From contig JABSQN010000003.1 of NCBI GenBank assembly GCA_013215825.1, forward strand, positions 62,001 through 126,000: a DNA stretch of 64,000 bases. Reading direction: 5' to 3'. A program made the translations under genes and the position numbers. The stretch comes from Piscirickettsiaceae bacterium (GTDB taxonomy: Bacteria; Pseudomonadota; Gammaproteobacteria; Nitrosococcales; Methylophagaceae). Positions 30,709-39,623 of this stretch are shown one piece after another (the first letter of the stretch is position 1; each line of letters begins with the position of its first letter). Under the pieces are notes generated by a model. The model had not been told where the DNA came from, did not search any database, and was given only the letters and a program-made list of their open reading frames with translations.

Positions 30709-33700
30709 AAGCGTCATATACTCCTTCTCGTTCATATAATGGAATTGTAATATTTACTACCCATTTTTTATTTATAATCTCAAATTGTAGCGGGCGAAGC
30801 ATAATAGTACGATCTATTGTTCTCGTTAATCTTGTGAGCTTAGCAAATCCAGAACCACCTTCTTTGCAAAGCATCTTTGAATGATCCTGAGAGGTGTATC
30901 TCTTTCTAATTGTTTCTAATTTACCATTTTTTAATTCAGTAATCACAGTTTTAGATAAATTACTTGTTACCGTAAGTGAAAAATATAAATTTTCCTTATC
31001 AAAACTAGTACTGAGGTTAATCGTCCCAATCGACGTATGCAATCCAGAATGCTTCCATGCATTTTCAAAAATAATAAATAAACAGTCACTTATTACTGAT
31101 AATCCTGGAATCGATAAAAGGATATCTTTCTTATCGTCTTCCTCCATGAGGATATCTATTGGGAAGGAACGGTATATATTATTTGTTGTTTCTTTTGAAA
31201 TTTCAATCGCATTAATTAGTGAATATTTTACTCCAGAATCATCTTGGCTAGGCAATCTAAACCAAGCTGATACTGTGTCACATTGTAATTGTGTCTGTGT
31301 TGCAACAGTATGCAGAGCGGTTTCTATCCTTTTAGTGTCAACATTTGTTTTACGAAGGTTTTCAACAACCGTATCAAACTCATTCTGAATTTTCACTTTT
31401 GTTTCTTCTTTAATATATTCTCCAATTTTTTCTAAATATGGTTCTATGGCTTTCCAGAATATATAAAAACAATTGATCAACAACGTATCAAATGCTATTT
31501 CTTGTTCTGATAATAGCGTCCTAAATATTTTAAATATTTTACTATTTTTTGTTATAGGAATTGAGTAAGGAATCCCACCTAAAGGCTTTTTATCAGAATA
31601 AACCTGAACTTTCTCGTTAATCAGCTCACCGACAATATTTTGTAAACTCAAACTAAATTTCTCTAGAACGTTAAATATTAGTTTGCAATCTTGTTCTGAA
31701 AGTGAGCCATCATTATTCCAATCTTCCCCAAATGTTATATGAGAAAATTCTGTTTCTGAATAGAGCAGTTTATTCTCTTCCATCGGGCCAAGAATTTTCC
31801 CTCTCAGACTGCCATGACGAATACGTAAGCTCAAATAACTATCTAGCCCATCATTAGAATCCATTACAAATCGCTCAAATAAGCGTTCTATTATTGTGGT
31901 GAGTAATGCATTCGCTTCTATTGGGTTACCTTTCCCTAGCTCTTGGTATAATGAAACACTTTGGGGAGCAACGAGGTATTTTCTAATAAAATCATCATTC
32001 GATGAAAAGTAAGAGTCACTTCGCAATAATTCTATCCAACGTTCGTACTCCTTCATCAATTCTTTTTCTGCCCACCTAATTATTGCCCCTTCATTAACAA
32101 ATATTCGTGTTTGATCGATATGTTTTAACCCACTACGTATCGTCTGATCAAAGGTTAGTTCCTTAATTGATGCAACATAATCCATCTCATTAGATTGATC
32201 ATGTTGCATCAATAGCTGCATAACTTTCATCCGTTCTTGCTGAACATCTTCTGTGGTTTCTAATAGATGGTTCATCACTAGGTTTTCTGCAATCCATACA
32301 TCTCTTAAAAACGCTATTAATATTTTATCTGGATTTGAATCTGAAAATTGTTCAATTCCTCCTGACATAGCAATAGCTCTGCAACTCATTTTACATATGT
32401 AATGAATATCTGAAATTTCTGTAGCAACAAATGTATGATGGGCTACCAATCCAACTAATATGAGATCTAAATTAGAAAAATCTCTCCATCCCCTATTAGC
32501 AAAGATATTTTCTACTGGAAATTCATTTCCATAAATAGGATTTTTAAGTAACCACTGAGCACCAAGAGTAAGTGCTTCTACAATTTTTTCCTCTTTAACT
32601 AGAGCCGTAAGTCGAATTTTTTCCGATTGTCGCTGCCAATAATAGCCATATTTAGATAACTTATTACACAGCAACTTAGTATCTTTCCACCGTTCAGCTT
32701 TTACCAACCACCGCCCAAGCCAAAGGTATAAAAGTAAGGGTTTAATCTCTAAACTTGTTATTGATTCACCATGGATAACATCAATAATACCCGGTTCTTT
32801 TTCTTCCTCCGCTATTAATTCTATATATTTTATTAAGTCATCATCTTTTAACAACATTGCATTGCTATACCAATTTTGACTAGTAAATGTCATTTCTAAG
32901 GGCAATAGACATTCATGCTGAATTTTACTTGTGTATACTTTCTGAGAAAGCGCTATGAGCATACCAATATCAAGACTTTTAAAGTTTAAACCTAATTTAA
33001 TTATTCGACTAAATGATTTTTGTGCAACATAACCTTTTTCACATACTTGTTTGAGATCTTTAAGCACATCTTCCAAAAATACAGGACAACTAGGAATGTG
33101 TTCACTCCAATCAATGTGAGAAACACAGGCATTTGAAAGGACACTCAAAAAAACTGACTCATTATCTGGACTAATAGTATCAGGGACTTGTCCTGTCAAA
33201 GCCATACGGATTGTTACCAATCGTCCGTCATTAAACCCATCTTTAATCAATGCATCTATCAAATTGAGAGCATTTTCTTCAAAAGACTTGAGTTTTCCAG
33301 ATGTATCCGTTGATATTGATATTAATATTTCAATAATGGATTCATAATAATCAATCAAGCTTGAAGTAATCTCCCGAGAGAGAATTAGAGGAAAATCATC
33401 TTCTGTATTATGAAGATAGCTTAATGATCTAAACATTAAATATTCAGATAACCCTTCATGATTAGAAAATCTTGGAAAAGAGTTGAAGCATTTCCAATAA
33501 AATGTTTCATATGAAAGTGAAGAATCATTACGGTCAGTTATAATTTGAATTAAAAGACCAAGCGCACTATTTGGAGTGATCTCCCTCCATTTTGATGAAA
33601 GTGACTTTAGTCCATCTGTACCTTTTTCTTCTTTCTCCATTGCAAGACGAAGTTCAACTGCCCATACGCTCCACCCATACTCGTCACAAAAACACTCTAA

Positions 33701-34069
33701 CTTTGTTATTGCTTTAGCAATACCCTTTTCTAATAAGTCACTTTGTAACTTATTAGAAAAATAATGAAAATCATTTATTTTATGTGATTGTCCTTTCAGC
33801 CACGCATTTGCCCAAAGCAATTCATTCCGTAGAGATAGAGGAGATAGAGGTTGATAGCCCCCTATTAATCGTCTAAATTCAATTGGGCCTAAACGAAACA
33901 ATCTATTTGCATCAATAGCTGCGATAGATTTAAAAGAAGCTATAAGTTCGGCATAAGATGAAGGTGAAAGTTTACTCCTTAAAGCACTTAATGCTTTTAT
34001 TGCTCCTTGTCTACTAACTTCGGCTCTAACTCTAGAGCGTATATTCTTGTTGTTGTTTTTATTTTTCAT
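30701..34069 (-). CDS. dtcA: Large cytosolic histidine kinase sensor (DtcA-like, Detocs)
   Basis: 1122 residues with no signal or membrane segment. About 900 N-terminal residues are predicted mainly helical, repeat-like and unlike any domain I can name; this is the likely sensor. A helical segment with TALHTVATQTQLQCDTV holds the candidate phosphoacceptor His near 920. The C-terminal HATPase has N-box FENAWKH (about 1001-1007) and glycine-rich loop KEGGSGFAKL (about 1069-1078). ATG 34069 has AAGGA upstream. The two receiver genes follow with overlaps of 8 and 1 bases. The DNA is visibly more AT-rich than the flanks, suggesting transfer. The kinase plus receiver plus receiver-PNP set matches Detocs. 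Confidence 0.84.
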   Translation of the reverse strand: MKNKNNNKNIRSRVRAEVSRQGAIKALSALRSKLSPSSYAELIASFKSIAAIDANRLFRLGPIEFRRLIGGYQPLSPLSLRNELLWANAWLKGQSHKINDFHYFSNKLQSDLLEKGIAKAITKLECFCDEYGWSVWAVELRLAMEKEEKGTDGLKSLSSKWREITPNSALGLLIQIITDRNDSSLSYETFYWKCFNSFPRFSNHEGLSEYLMFRSLSYLHNTEDDFPLILSREITSSLIDYYESIIEILISISTDTSGKLKSFEENALNLIDALIKDGFNDGRLVTIRMALTGQVPDTISPDNESVFLSVLSNACVSHIDWSEHIPSCPVFLEDVLKDLKQVCEKGYVAQKSFSRIIKLGLNFKSLDIGMLIALSQKVYTSKIQHECLLPLEMTFTSQNWYSNAMLLKDDDLIKYIELIAEEEKEPGIIDVIHGESITSLEIKPLLLYLWLGRWLVKAERWKDTKLLCNKLSKYGYYWQRQSEKIRLTALVKEEKIVEALTLGAQWLLKNPIYGNEFPVENIFANRGWRDFSNLDLILVGLVAHHTFVATEISDIHYICKMSCRAIAMSGGIEQFSDSNPDKILIAFLRDVWIAENLVMNHLLETTEDVQQERMKVMQLLMQHDQSNEMDYVASIKELTFDQTIRSGLKHIDQTRIFVNEGAIIRWAEKELMKEYERWIELLRSDSYFSSNDDFIRKYLVAPQSVSLYQELGKGNPIEANALLTTIIERLFERFVMDSNDGLDSYLSLRIRHGSLRGKILGPMEENKLLYSETEFSHITFGEDWNNDGSLSEQDCKLIFNVLEKFSLSLQNIVGELINEKVQVYSDKKPLGGIPYSIPITKNSKIFKIFRTLLSEQEIAFDTLLINCFYIFWKAIEPYLEKIGEYIKEETKVKIQNEFDTVVENLRKTNVDTKRIETALHTVATQTQLQCDTVSAWFRLPSQDDSGVKYSLINAIEISKETTNNIYRSFPIDILMEEDDKKDILLSIPGLSVISDCLFIIFENAWKHSGLHTSIGTINLSTSFDKENLYFSLTVTSNLSKTVITELKNGKLETIRKRYTSQDHSKMLCKEGGSGFAKLTRLTRTIDRTIMLRPLQFEIINKKWVVNITIPLYEREGVYDAYE

Positions 34070-34168
34070 CTTATGTCCTTATATTACCCTTTTAATATTT
34101 CAGGACTGAACACGTATCCTCTGTGTTTAGTACCTTCTTACTTCAGGTTTACTTACTGACAACCAGAA

Positions 34169-34723
34169 TCAATCAATAATACTAATTGTCGTACCGACAC
34201 CAATGTAGCGACTTAACTCTTCTATTTCATGATTACGCATTGCAATGCAGCCTTGTGTCCAATCTGCAATTTGATGAATTTCTATTTTATCTTGCGTTTC
34301 GACACCAATACCATGCAAGCCAATCGCGCCACCTAACGCCGTATTCTGTGGTGGTAATCGACTTGCATGGTGTGCATCTAAAATATCCCGATACTGCATA
34401 CGAGTAATAGTGCGATTTTTTAATGCTCGTTTAGCATCATTCATATTGGGATAGTTTAATTGCATAAATAGATGAAACCGACTGCTATCACGTATTTTAC
34501 TGATCTTATAACTGCCTTTTGGGGTTGTATGATCACCTGATATCAACTTGGCCTTTTTACCGCCACTACCGAAAGCGACTTTAAATGTCCGTAAGGTAAC
34601 GCCATTTTTTATGACTAATAACTGATGTTCTGAACGTATAACAACAAGCTCAATATTATCCAAAGCTAAAGCGCTATTCGATACCGAGAAAAGTGCTATC
34701 AGTAATAAATAGATAATTTTCAT
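34169..34723 (-). CDS. L,D-transpeptidase family protein (YkuD)
   Basis: 184 residues with a signal peptide (MKIIYLLLIALFSVSNSALA). The YkuD domain has the substrate-loop start ELVVIRSEHQLLVIKNG, histidine in IGLHGIG, and catalytic cysteine in DWTQGCIAMRN, the form used by periplasmic L,D-transpeptidases of Pseudomonas type. It would cross-link peptidoglycan or attach lipoprotein to it. Last gene of a five-gene unit, overlapping the CBS gene by four bases. Confidence 0.9.
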   Translation of the reverse strand: MKIIYLLLIALFSVSNSALALDNIELVVIRSEHQLLVIKNGVTLRTFKVAFGSGGKKAKLISGDHTTPKGSYKISKIRDSSRFHLFMQLNYPNMNDAKRALKNRTITRMQYRDILDAHHASRLPPQNTALGGAIGLHGIGVETQDKIEIHQIADWTQGCIAMRNHEIEELSRYIGVGTTISIID

Positions 34724-35157
34724 TTCAAACTCTCTGCCAGCAAATCTCGCAATTCTATTGCTCCCAATAAGCTACCATTTTCTGCTAGCACGACTAAAGT
34801 TTCTACATCACGCTCTAATTGGCGATGAATAACTTCACATAAGGATTCATCACAACGTGCATAAGCAAAGCGTGAATCCATCACTTCAGCCGCAGTTGGC
34901 TCAGTCACCCGTGAAAATAGTTGCCGATGTGTGTGTGTTGGTCGATGCTCAGTTAGTAAATGATTCGTCACATTAGCAAAACCAAGGTGTCCCACCACGA
35001 TATTATTATCCACCACATAGGCATCTCGGCTATTATTTTCCAATAGCACCTGTGCGATATCTTCCATTGTTGCCGTTACTGAAACCACTACCGCAGTTTC
35101 AGAATGTGTTGTCATCCAATCATTGACTGAAATACTAGAAAAATCTTTTTCTATCAT
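34720..35157 (-). CDS. CBS domain protein
   Basis: 145 residues forming two CBS motifs: the first at about 12-60 (VNDWMTTHSETAVVVSVTA, NSRDAYVVDNNIVVGHLGF), the second at about 85-145 (AAEVMDSRFAYARCDESLCE, VVLAENGSLLGAIELRDLL). A paired CBS module usually binds adenosyl nucleotides. Position between an antiporter and an L,D-transpeptidase, with four-base overlaps to both, suggests it gates the antiporter. The ligand is not evident. Confidence 0.85.
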   Translation of the reverse strand: MIEKDFSSISVNDWMTTHSETAVVVSVTATMEDIAQVLLENNSRDAYVVDNNIVVGHLGFANVTNHLLTEHRPTHTHRQLFSRVTEPTAAEVMDSRFAYARCDESLCEVIHRQLERDVETLVVLAENGSLLGAIELRDLLAESLK

Positions 35158-36335
35158 GGCTTTGCCTCACCCGCTTTAAACAATGCATAACGTGTTGCTA
35201 AAGGCCCTATTATTTCATAAATCAATGTGCTTGCTAATATAACATTAAGCACCAATAATGCGATATTTTGAAATTCAGCAATCTGTAATAAAGAAAGTGC
35301 TAAACCTATTGCAATGCCCGCCTGTGGAATGACCCCAAATCCTAAATACTTAGAAACAACCTCAGGTGCGTGACTTAGTTTGGCCCCGATGCGGATCCCT
35401 ATAAACTTACCTATAACACGAGCAAACACGTAGATAACAACTAAATCGGTCACTTGTAAAAACACCGATAATTTAAAATGTGCACCGGCTAAGGTAAAGA
35501 AAATAATAAATACTAATTCTTCTAAATATTCAACAGGAGCAAATAGACGTTCGCCACTTGATTTGTAAACAGATCGGGCACTAAATCCTACTATTACAGC
35601 CGTTAATAATGGTGAAAAGTGCCACAATTCAGATAAGCCTTGACTCAAAAATAATGCACTTAACACTGTCGGCAATAAAAAGTTTTGGTTACGAATTTTA
35701 TGTCCAAAGAAAGTAAGTAGCCAACCTATAACAATCCCAAGCCCAATACTTCCCACTATTTCTACACCTGAATTGATAACTGCATCAGTCAAACTTAGTC
35801 CAGTGACCACCACCAGCATCACTGAAAACAGAATAATGCCTAGCACATCATCCAAAGCCACCACACCTAATAATGATGTAGTCAATAATCCTTTAGCTCG
35901 ATATTGATGTATTACTGCCACTGTCGCTGCCGGTGCGGTTGTTGCGGCCAATACACCTAAAATAAGGGCAAATACCCAAACAGGACCATCAATGGCTGGT
36001 TGATAAAAGTACACCGCAAGAGTTACTACCAAAACAGCGCCTAATGATTCACCTACCGTGCAAAATGTGATTATTTTACCAAGGCGACGTAATTGTTCCA
36101 TCGTGACCGAGCCCCCGATGGTGTAAGCAATAATCGACAATGCAATATTGGTCAGCGAATGTGACCACTCGGTTATATCTAATCCTAAATAGCCGCCCAA
36201 CAAGTCCTCAGACCAAATCAATCCTGCAAGTGCATACGCCGCAATACGTGGCATATTGATTCGAGATACTAATAAACCGAATAACAACCCCGTAACCAAT
36301 AACAATCCTAATGCAAGTATTGGCGAAGCAGTCAT
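35154..36335 (-). CDS. Monovalent cation:proton antiporter (CPA2 family)
   Basis: 393 residues with about 12-13 membrane helices, of the Na+/H+ exchanger-KefB fold. The discontinuous helix region ATTAPAATVAVIHQYRAKG and the acidic pair in LLGVVALDDVLGIILF (ion site) are visible. No RCK or TrkA-N domain follows; the separate CBS protein downstream may serve as the regulator. It overlaps the preceding methyltransferase-like gene by one base and the CBS gene by four. Ion specificity (Na+ or K+) cannot be read from the sequence. Confidence 0.9.
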   Translation of the reverse strand: MTASPILALGLLLVTGLLFGLLVSRINMPRIAAYALAGLIWSEDLLGGYLGLDITEWSHSLTNIALSIIAYTIGGSVTMEQLRRLGKIITFCTVGESLGAVLVVTLAVYFYQPAIDGPVWVFALILGVLAATTAPAATVAVIHQYRAKGLLTTSLLGVVALDDVLGIILFSVMLVVVTGLSLTDAVINSGVEIVGSIGLGIVIGWLLTFFGHKIRNQNFLLPTVLSALFLSQGLSELWHFSPLLTAVIVGFSARSVYKSSGERLFAPVEYLEELVFIIFFTLAGAHFKLSVFLQVTDLVVIYVFARVIGKFIGIRIGAKLSHAPEVVSKYLGFGVIPQAGIAIGLALSLLQIAEFQNIALLVLNVILASTLIYEIIGPLATRYALFKAGEAKP

Positions 36336-37141
36336 TATGCAAATAACCGTGTGATTAAAGATCTATTTTGACGCGCTATATTCTTCAATGAGCTTGGCAA
36401 ATTAATATCAAACTGTATTTCTTGTTGCTCAACATTTCGTTTCATTGCTTTCATATCAGAATTAGTAACATGCCACTTTGTTGCCATACTAATTACATTG
36501 CCTTTATCTTTCACAGGTAAAATCAGACTATTACCATCAAAACTTTGATTTATTCGCGTCATGGTCTGATTAAACAATGGTTTATCACTGCCCCACAAGT
36601 TAATACTCATTACACCATTAGCAGATAATACCCCTGCACAGGCATCAAAGAACGCTTGCGCACCCACACTTGCCGCCATACCAATATGATCATAAGCGTC
36701 AACCAGTAACATATCGTAATTGACATCATCTTGATAATAACGTTGTTGCACAAACAAATAACCATCACCGAGATGAATATTGAGTCGTTGTTCATCAGCT
36801 GGAACACCAAAATAGCCATGGGCTATATTGATCACATCTTGTCGGTATTCAATCACATCAATTTCACAATCAGGGAAATGATGCAGTAAGAACTTAACTA
36901 AGGAGCCGCCGCCTAAGCCGACGACGAGTACTCTTTGTGGATTTGGGTTCAACAGTAAGCATGCCATCATTGCTTCTGTATAGGTCAGCTCAAGTGTGTG
37001 CGGCATCCGTAAAGACATCGTACTCTGACGCGGAAATGTACCAAAGTGCATCGAGCGTGCGTCACCTAGGTCAACCACTTCAATCATGCCATCATCGGAC
37101 TGTGATTGATGTACCACTAAGCCACCATAATAAAGCCGCAT
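36335..37141 (-). CDS. Spermidine synthase-like methyltransferase-fold protein
   Basis: 268 residues of the SpeE superfamily. The decarboxy-SAM-like site motif is VLVVGLGGGSLVKFLLHHFP, followed by EIDVIEYRQDVINIA and DMLLVDAYDH. The gatekeeper and polyamine-contact residues of true spermidine synthase are not clearly kept, and there is no speD in the window, so the reaction is uncertain; many such proteins are of unknown role. One-base overlaps on both sides place it inside the five-gene unit. Confidence 0.72.
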   Translation of the reverse strand: MRLYYGGLVVHQSQSDDGMIEVVDLGDARSMHFGTFPRQSTMSLRMPHTLELTYTEAMMACLLLNPNPQRVLVVGLGGGSLVKFLLHHFPDCEIDVIEYRQDVINIAHGYFGVPADEQRLNIHLGDGYLFVQQRYYQDDVNYDMLLVDAYDHIGMAASVGAQAFFDACAGVLSANGVMSINLWGSDKPLFNQTMTRINQSFDGNSLILPVKDKGNVISMATKWHVTNSDMKAMKRNVEQQEIQFDINLPSSLKNIARQNRSLITRLFA

Positions 37142-38031
37142 TATTTCTGTTTATCCGGTTCAACAAATGTGGTATTCAACCAGCCACGAAGTGTTTTTAC
37201 TAAGGACTCTTCCAAACCGTAAAATACATGATCTGCACCTAATACTTCTCGTGCTAAATATTGCTCACTTCCCATTCGTTTCATCATTAGTTTTCTTCGT
37301 TTAACAGCCGCCACAACGTCATCAATTTCATTATCACCATAGATATCAAAAACGGGTTGTCTCATTGGACTAAATGCATTCTCTAGACGCAATGACAATC
37401 CGGGTACACCCACCAAAATAAGTGCTGAAATAGAGTCTGTAATATTACTCAAAACATCAATCGCCACATGACCACCAGCACCATGACCTAAAAATAAAAT
37501 CCGCTTAACATCTTTTTCTTGCAAAAAAGCCACTGCCGCATCCAGTCGCTGTTGATTTGATATTGGCGGTAATACTTCCAAGGCTTCAGTGTTTTTATTC
37601 TCTTCTGCGTCCATTTCCGCTGTTTGTTCTTCTGCTATTGGCTCTAAATCAGGCTCGCCCGATAATAAAATCGCCGATTCTTCCGGATAATCCAAAGAAA
37701 TCGTTAATGTTGACCAGCCATATTCAATCATTTTATGGCGTAATGGTGTAATGACACCCTGACTTTCAAGTTGCGCACCGCGATCATGAAAAAAGATAAT
37801 TGCGCCATGTCGCTCACCTAATATTTCTTCCAGATAGGTTGCTTCGATCTTAATACCCGCAACATCCAACAAATGGAAACCATCAACATCAGGTCTAATT
37901 CGTAAAGAAAAATCCTTAGTTTCTATCTCTGCCATATCAGGCTCTTCATTCGTTACAGCACCAGCAATAACAATCTGCGGCAAGAAACATGTTAAGACCA
38001 GCCCTAAACATATCGTTCTAAATCGTTGCAC
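37141..38031 (-). CDS. Exported alpha/beta hydrolase-like protein (DUF3530 type)
   Basis: 296 residues with a signal peptide (cut after VIAG, about residue 24). The fold resembles DUF3530 hydrolase-like proteins: AIIFFHDRGAQLESQG, ILFLGHGAGGHVAID (nucleophile-elbow position has Gly-His-Gly-Ala-Gly, so the usual Ser is replaced), and a late histidine in GADHVFYG. An acidic insert (EEQTAEMDAEENKN) sits in the middle. First gene of the unit that runs to the L,D-transpeptidase. Catalytic activity is doubtful because the nucleophile is lacking. Confidence 0.72.
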   Translation of the reverse strand: MQRFRTICLGLVLTCFLPQIVIAGAVTNEEPDMAEIETKDFSLRIRPDVDGFHLLDVAGIKIEATYLEEILGERHGAIIFFHDRGAQLESQGVITPLRHKMIEYGWSTLTISLDYPEESAILLSGEPDLEPIAEEQTAEMDAEENKNTEALEVLPPISNQQRLDAAVAFLQEKDVKRILFLGHGAGGHVAIDVLSNITDSISALILVGVPGLSLRLENAFSPMRQPVFDIYGDNEIDDVVAAVKRRKLMMKRMGSEQYLAREVLGADHVFYGLEESLVKTLRGWLNTTFVEPDKQK

Positions 38032-38174
38032 CTATACGCCTCTCATTTATAATTATATAAAAGCAATAGAGTCAGTATAATTCAGCCTAGCTAATTTACA
38101 AATGCTGAAAAAAGGTCTCGCTTACGGTAAAGTATCGGCTTCTATACTAATAACTAATATTTACGGGAACCATT

Positions 38175-38867
38175 ATGGCTGAATTTAAAATTGCTCCATC
38201 AATCCTTTCTGCAGACTTCGCTCGCTTAGGTGAAGAAGTTGATAATGCATTAGCATCAGGTGCAGATATTGTTCACTTTGACGTAATGGATAACCACTAC
38301 GTACCTAATTTAACGATTGGTTCATTGGTCTGTGACGCACTACGTAAACATGGTGTGACACATGAAATCGATGTACATCTAATGGTCAAACCTGTTGATC
38401 GCATTATTCCTGACTTTGCTAAAGCTGGCGCAACATATATTACCTTCCACCCTGAAGCATCTGATCATATTGACCGCAGTTTGCAGTTAATTAAAGCAGA
38501 AGGTTGTAAAGCAGGTTTAGTATTTAACCCAGCCACTCCGCTTTCTTTAGCCGAACATGTATTAGATAAAGTTGATCGTATTTTATTGATGTCTGTTAAC
38601 CCGGGGTTTGGTGGTCAATCTTTCATTCCTCACACATTAGACAAATTACAAGAAGCACGTAAATTGATTGATGCCAGTGGTTATGACATTGACTTGCAAG
38701 TGGATGGCGGCGTAAAAGTAAATAATATCCGTGAAATTGCTGAAGCTGGCGCGCGTACATTCGTTGCTGGTTCTGCTTTATTTGGTGCTAAGAATCCAGA
38801 TGATGCGAATATTTATGACACTGTAATGGCTGCGTTCCGCGCTGAGTTAGCAAAAGCAAACGTCTAA
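38175..38867 (+). CDS. rpe: Ribulose-phosphate 3-epimerase
   Basis: Interconverts ribulose-5-P and xylulose-5-P in the pentose phosphate pathway. 230 residues, TIM barrel. [16 protein letters not shown] holds the first metal and catalytic Asp, DVHLMV the metal His, NPGFGGQSF the phosphate loop, and [10 protein letters not shown] the second catalytic Asp. Start ATG 38175 with GGGA upstream. Order rpe-gph-trpE is typical of Pseudomonas-like gammaproteobacteria. Confidence 0.97.
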   Translation: MAEFKIAPSILSADFARLGEEVDNALASGADIVHFDVMDNHYVPNLTIGSLVCDALRKHGVTHEIDVHLMVKPVDRIIPDFAKAGATYITFHPEASDHIDRSLQLIKAEGCKAGLVFNPATPLSLAEHVLDKVDRILLMSVNPGFGGQSFIPHTLDKLQEARKLIDASGYDIDLQVDGGVKVNNIREIAEAGARTFVAGSALFGAKNPDDANIYDTVMAAFRAELAKANV

Positions 38868-38876
38868 TCATGTGTC

Positions 38877-38912
38877 GTCTTTTCCGTCATGTTGCAGCAT
38901 GACGGAAAAGAC
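38877..38912. repeat. Perfect 15-bp hairpin between rpe and gph
   Basis: GTCTTTTCCGTCATG (38877-38891) and its exact complement (38898-38912) close a six-base loop. Neither side is followed by a T run, so this is not a usual terminator; it resembles a dispersed palindromic repeat and contains the CCGTCATG word also found in such elements. Confidence 0.7.
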
Positions 38913-38948
38913 TTACCATGAAATATTCTAGAGTTTGAGAAAAATAAA

Positions 38949-39623
38949 ATGATATTAAAAAAACCAGAAATGATACTAATAGATCTAGACGGCACGCTAG
39001 TTGATAGCGTGCCTGATCTAGCATGGTGTATTGACGAAACCATGAAGGCATTAGATATGCCTGTACGTGGTGAAGCCAAAGTTCGCAATTGGGTTGGTAA
39101 TGGTGTGCCCCGATTAATTCAACGCGCCTTAATCGACCAACTCGATGGTGAAGCCAGCGATGCCTTATATGCACAAGCAGCCCCCATATTTATGGCACTT
39201 TATGCTGATAATGCCAGCAAACGTAGTCAGCTTTATCCCTCAGTCATTGACGGCTTGAACTGGTTAAAAGAACAAGGTATTCGCATTGGTTGTGTGACTA
39301 ATAAAGATGAACAATTCACCTTGAAAATTTTAAAAGATTTAGGTCTGTTTGATTTCTTTGAGATTGTGATTAGTGGTGATACTTTACCGTTGAAAAAGCC
39401 TCATCCAGCACCGCTACTATATGGCGCAGAATTTTTTAATATTAAACCAGAAAATGCCATGATGATTGGTGATTCTATCAGTGATGTTAAAGCATCACGT
39501 GCCGCAGGTTTTTCGATCATATGCATGAGTTATGGCTATAACCACGGCGTTGATATTCGTACTGCTAACCCAGATATTGTTATTGATTCTTTTGCCGAAC
39601 TCAAAAATACAATTAAAATCTAA
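38949..39623 (+). CDS. gph: Phosphoglycolate phosphatase
   Basis: HAD-family phosphatase that removes 2-phosphoglycolate formed in DNA repair or oxygenase side reactions. 224 residues. Motif I is [16 protein letters not shown], motif II TNK, and motif [18 protein letters not shown]. The C1 cap between motifs is present. Its stop overlaps the trpE start by one base, so the phosphatase feeds straight into the trp operon. ATG 38949 is used; an in-frame ATG at residue 8 also exists. Confidence 0.93.
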   Translation: MILKKPEMILIDLDGTLVDSVPDLAWCIDETMKALDMPVRGEAKVRNWVGNGVPRLIQRALIDQLDGEASDALYAQAAPIFMALYADNASKRSQLYPSVIDGLNWLKEQGIRIGCVTNKDEQFTLKILKDLGLFDFFEIVISGDTLPLKKPHPAPLLYGAEFFNIKPENAMMIGDSISDVKASRAAGFSIICMSYGYNHGVDIRTANPDIVIDSFAELKNTIKI

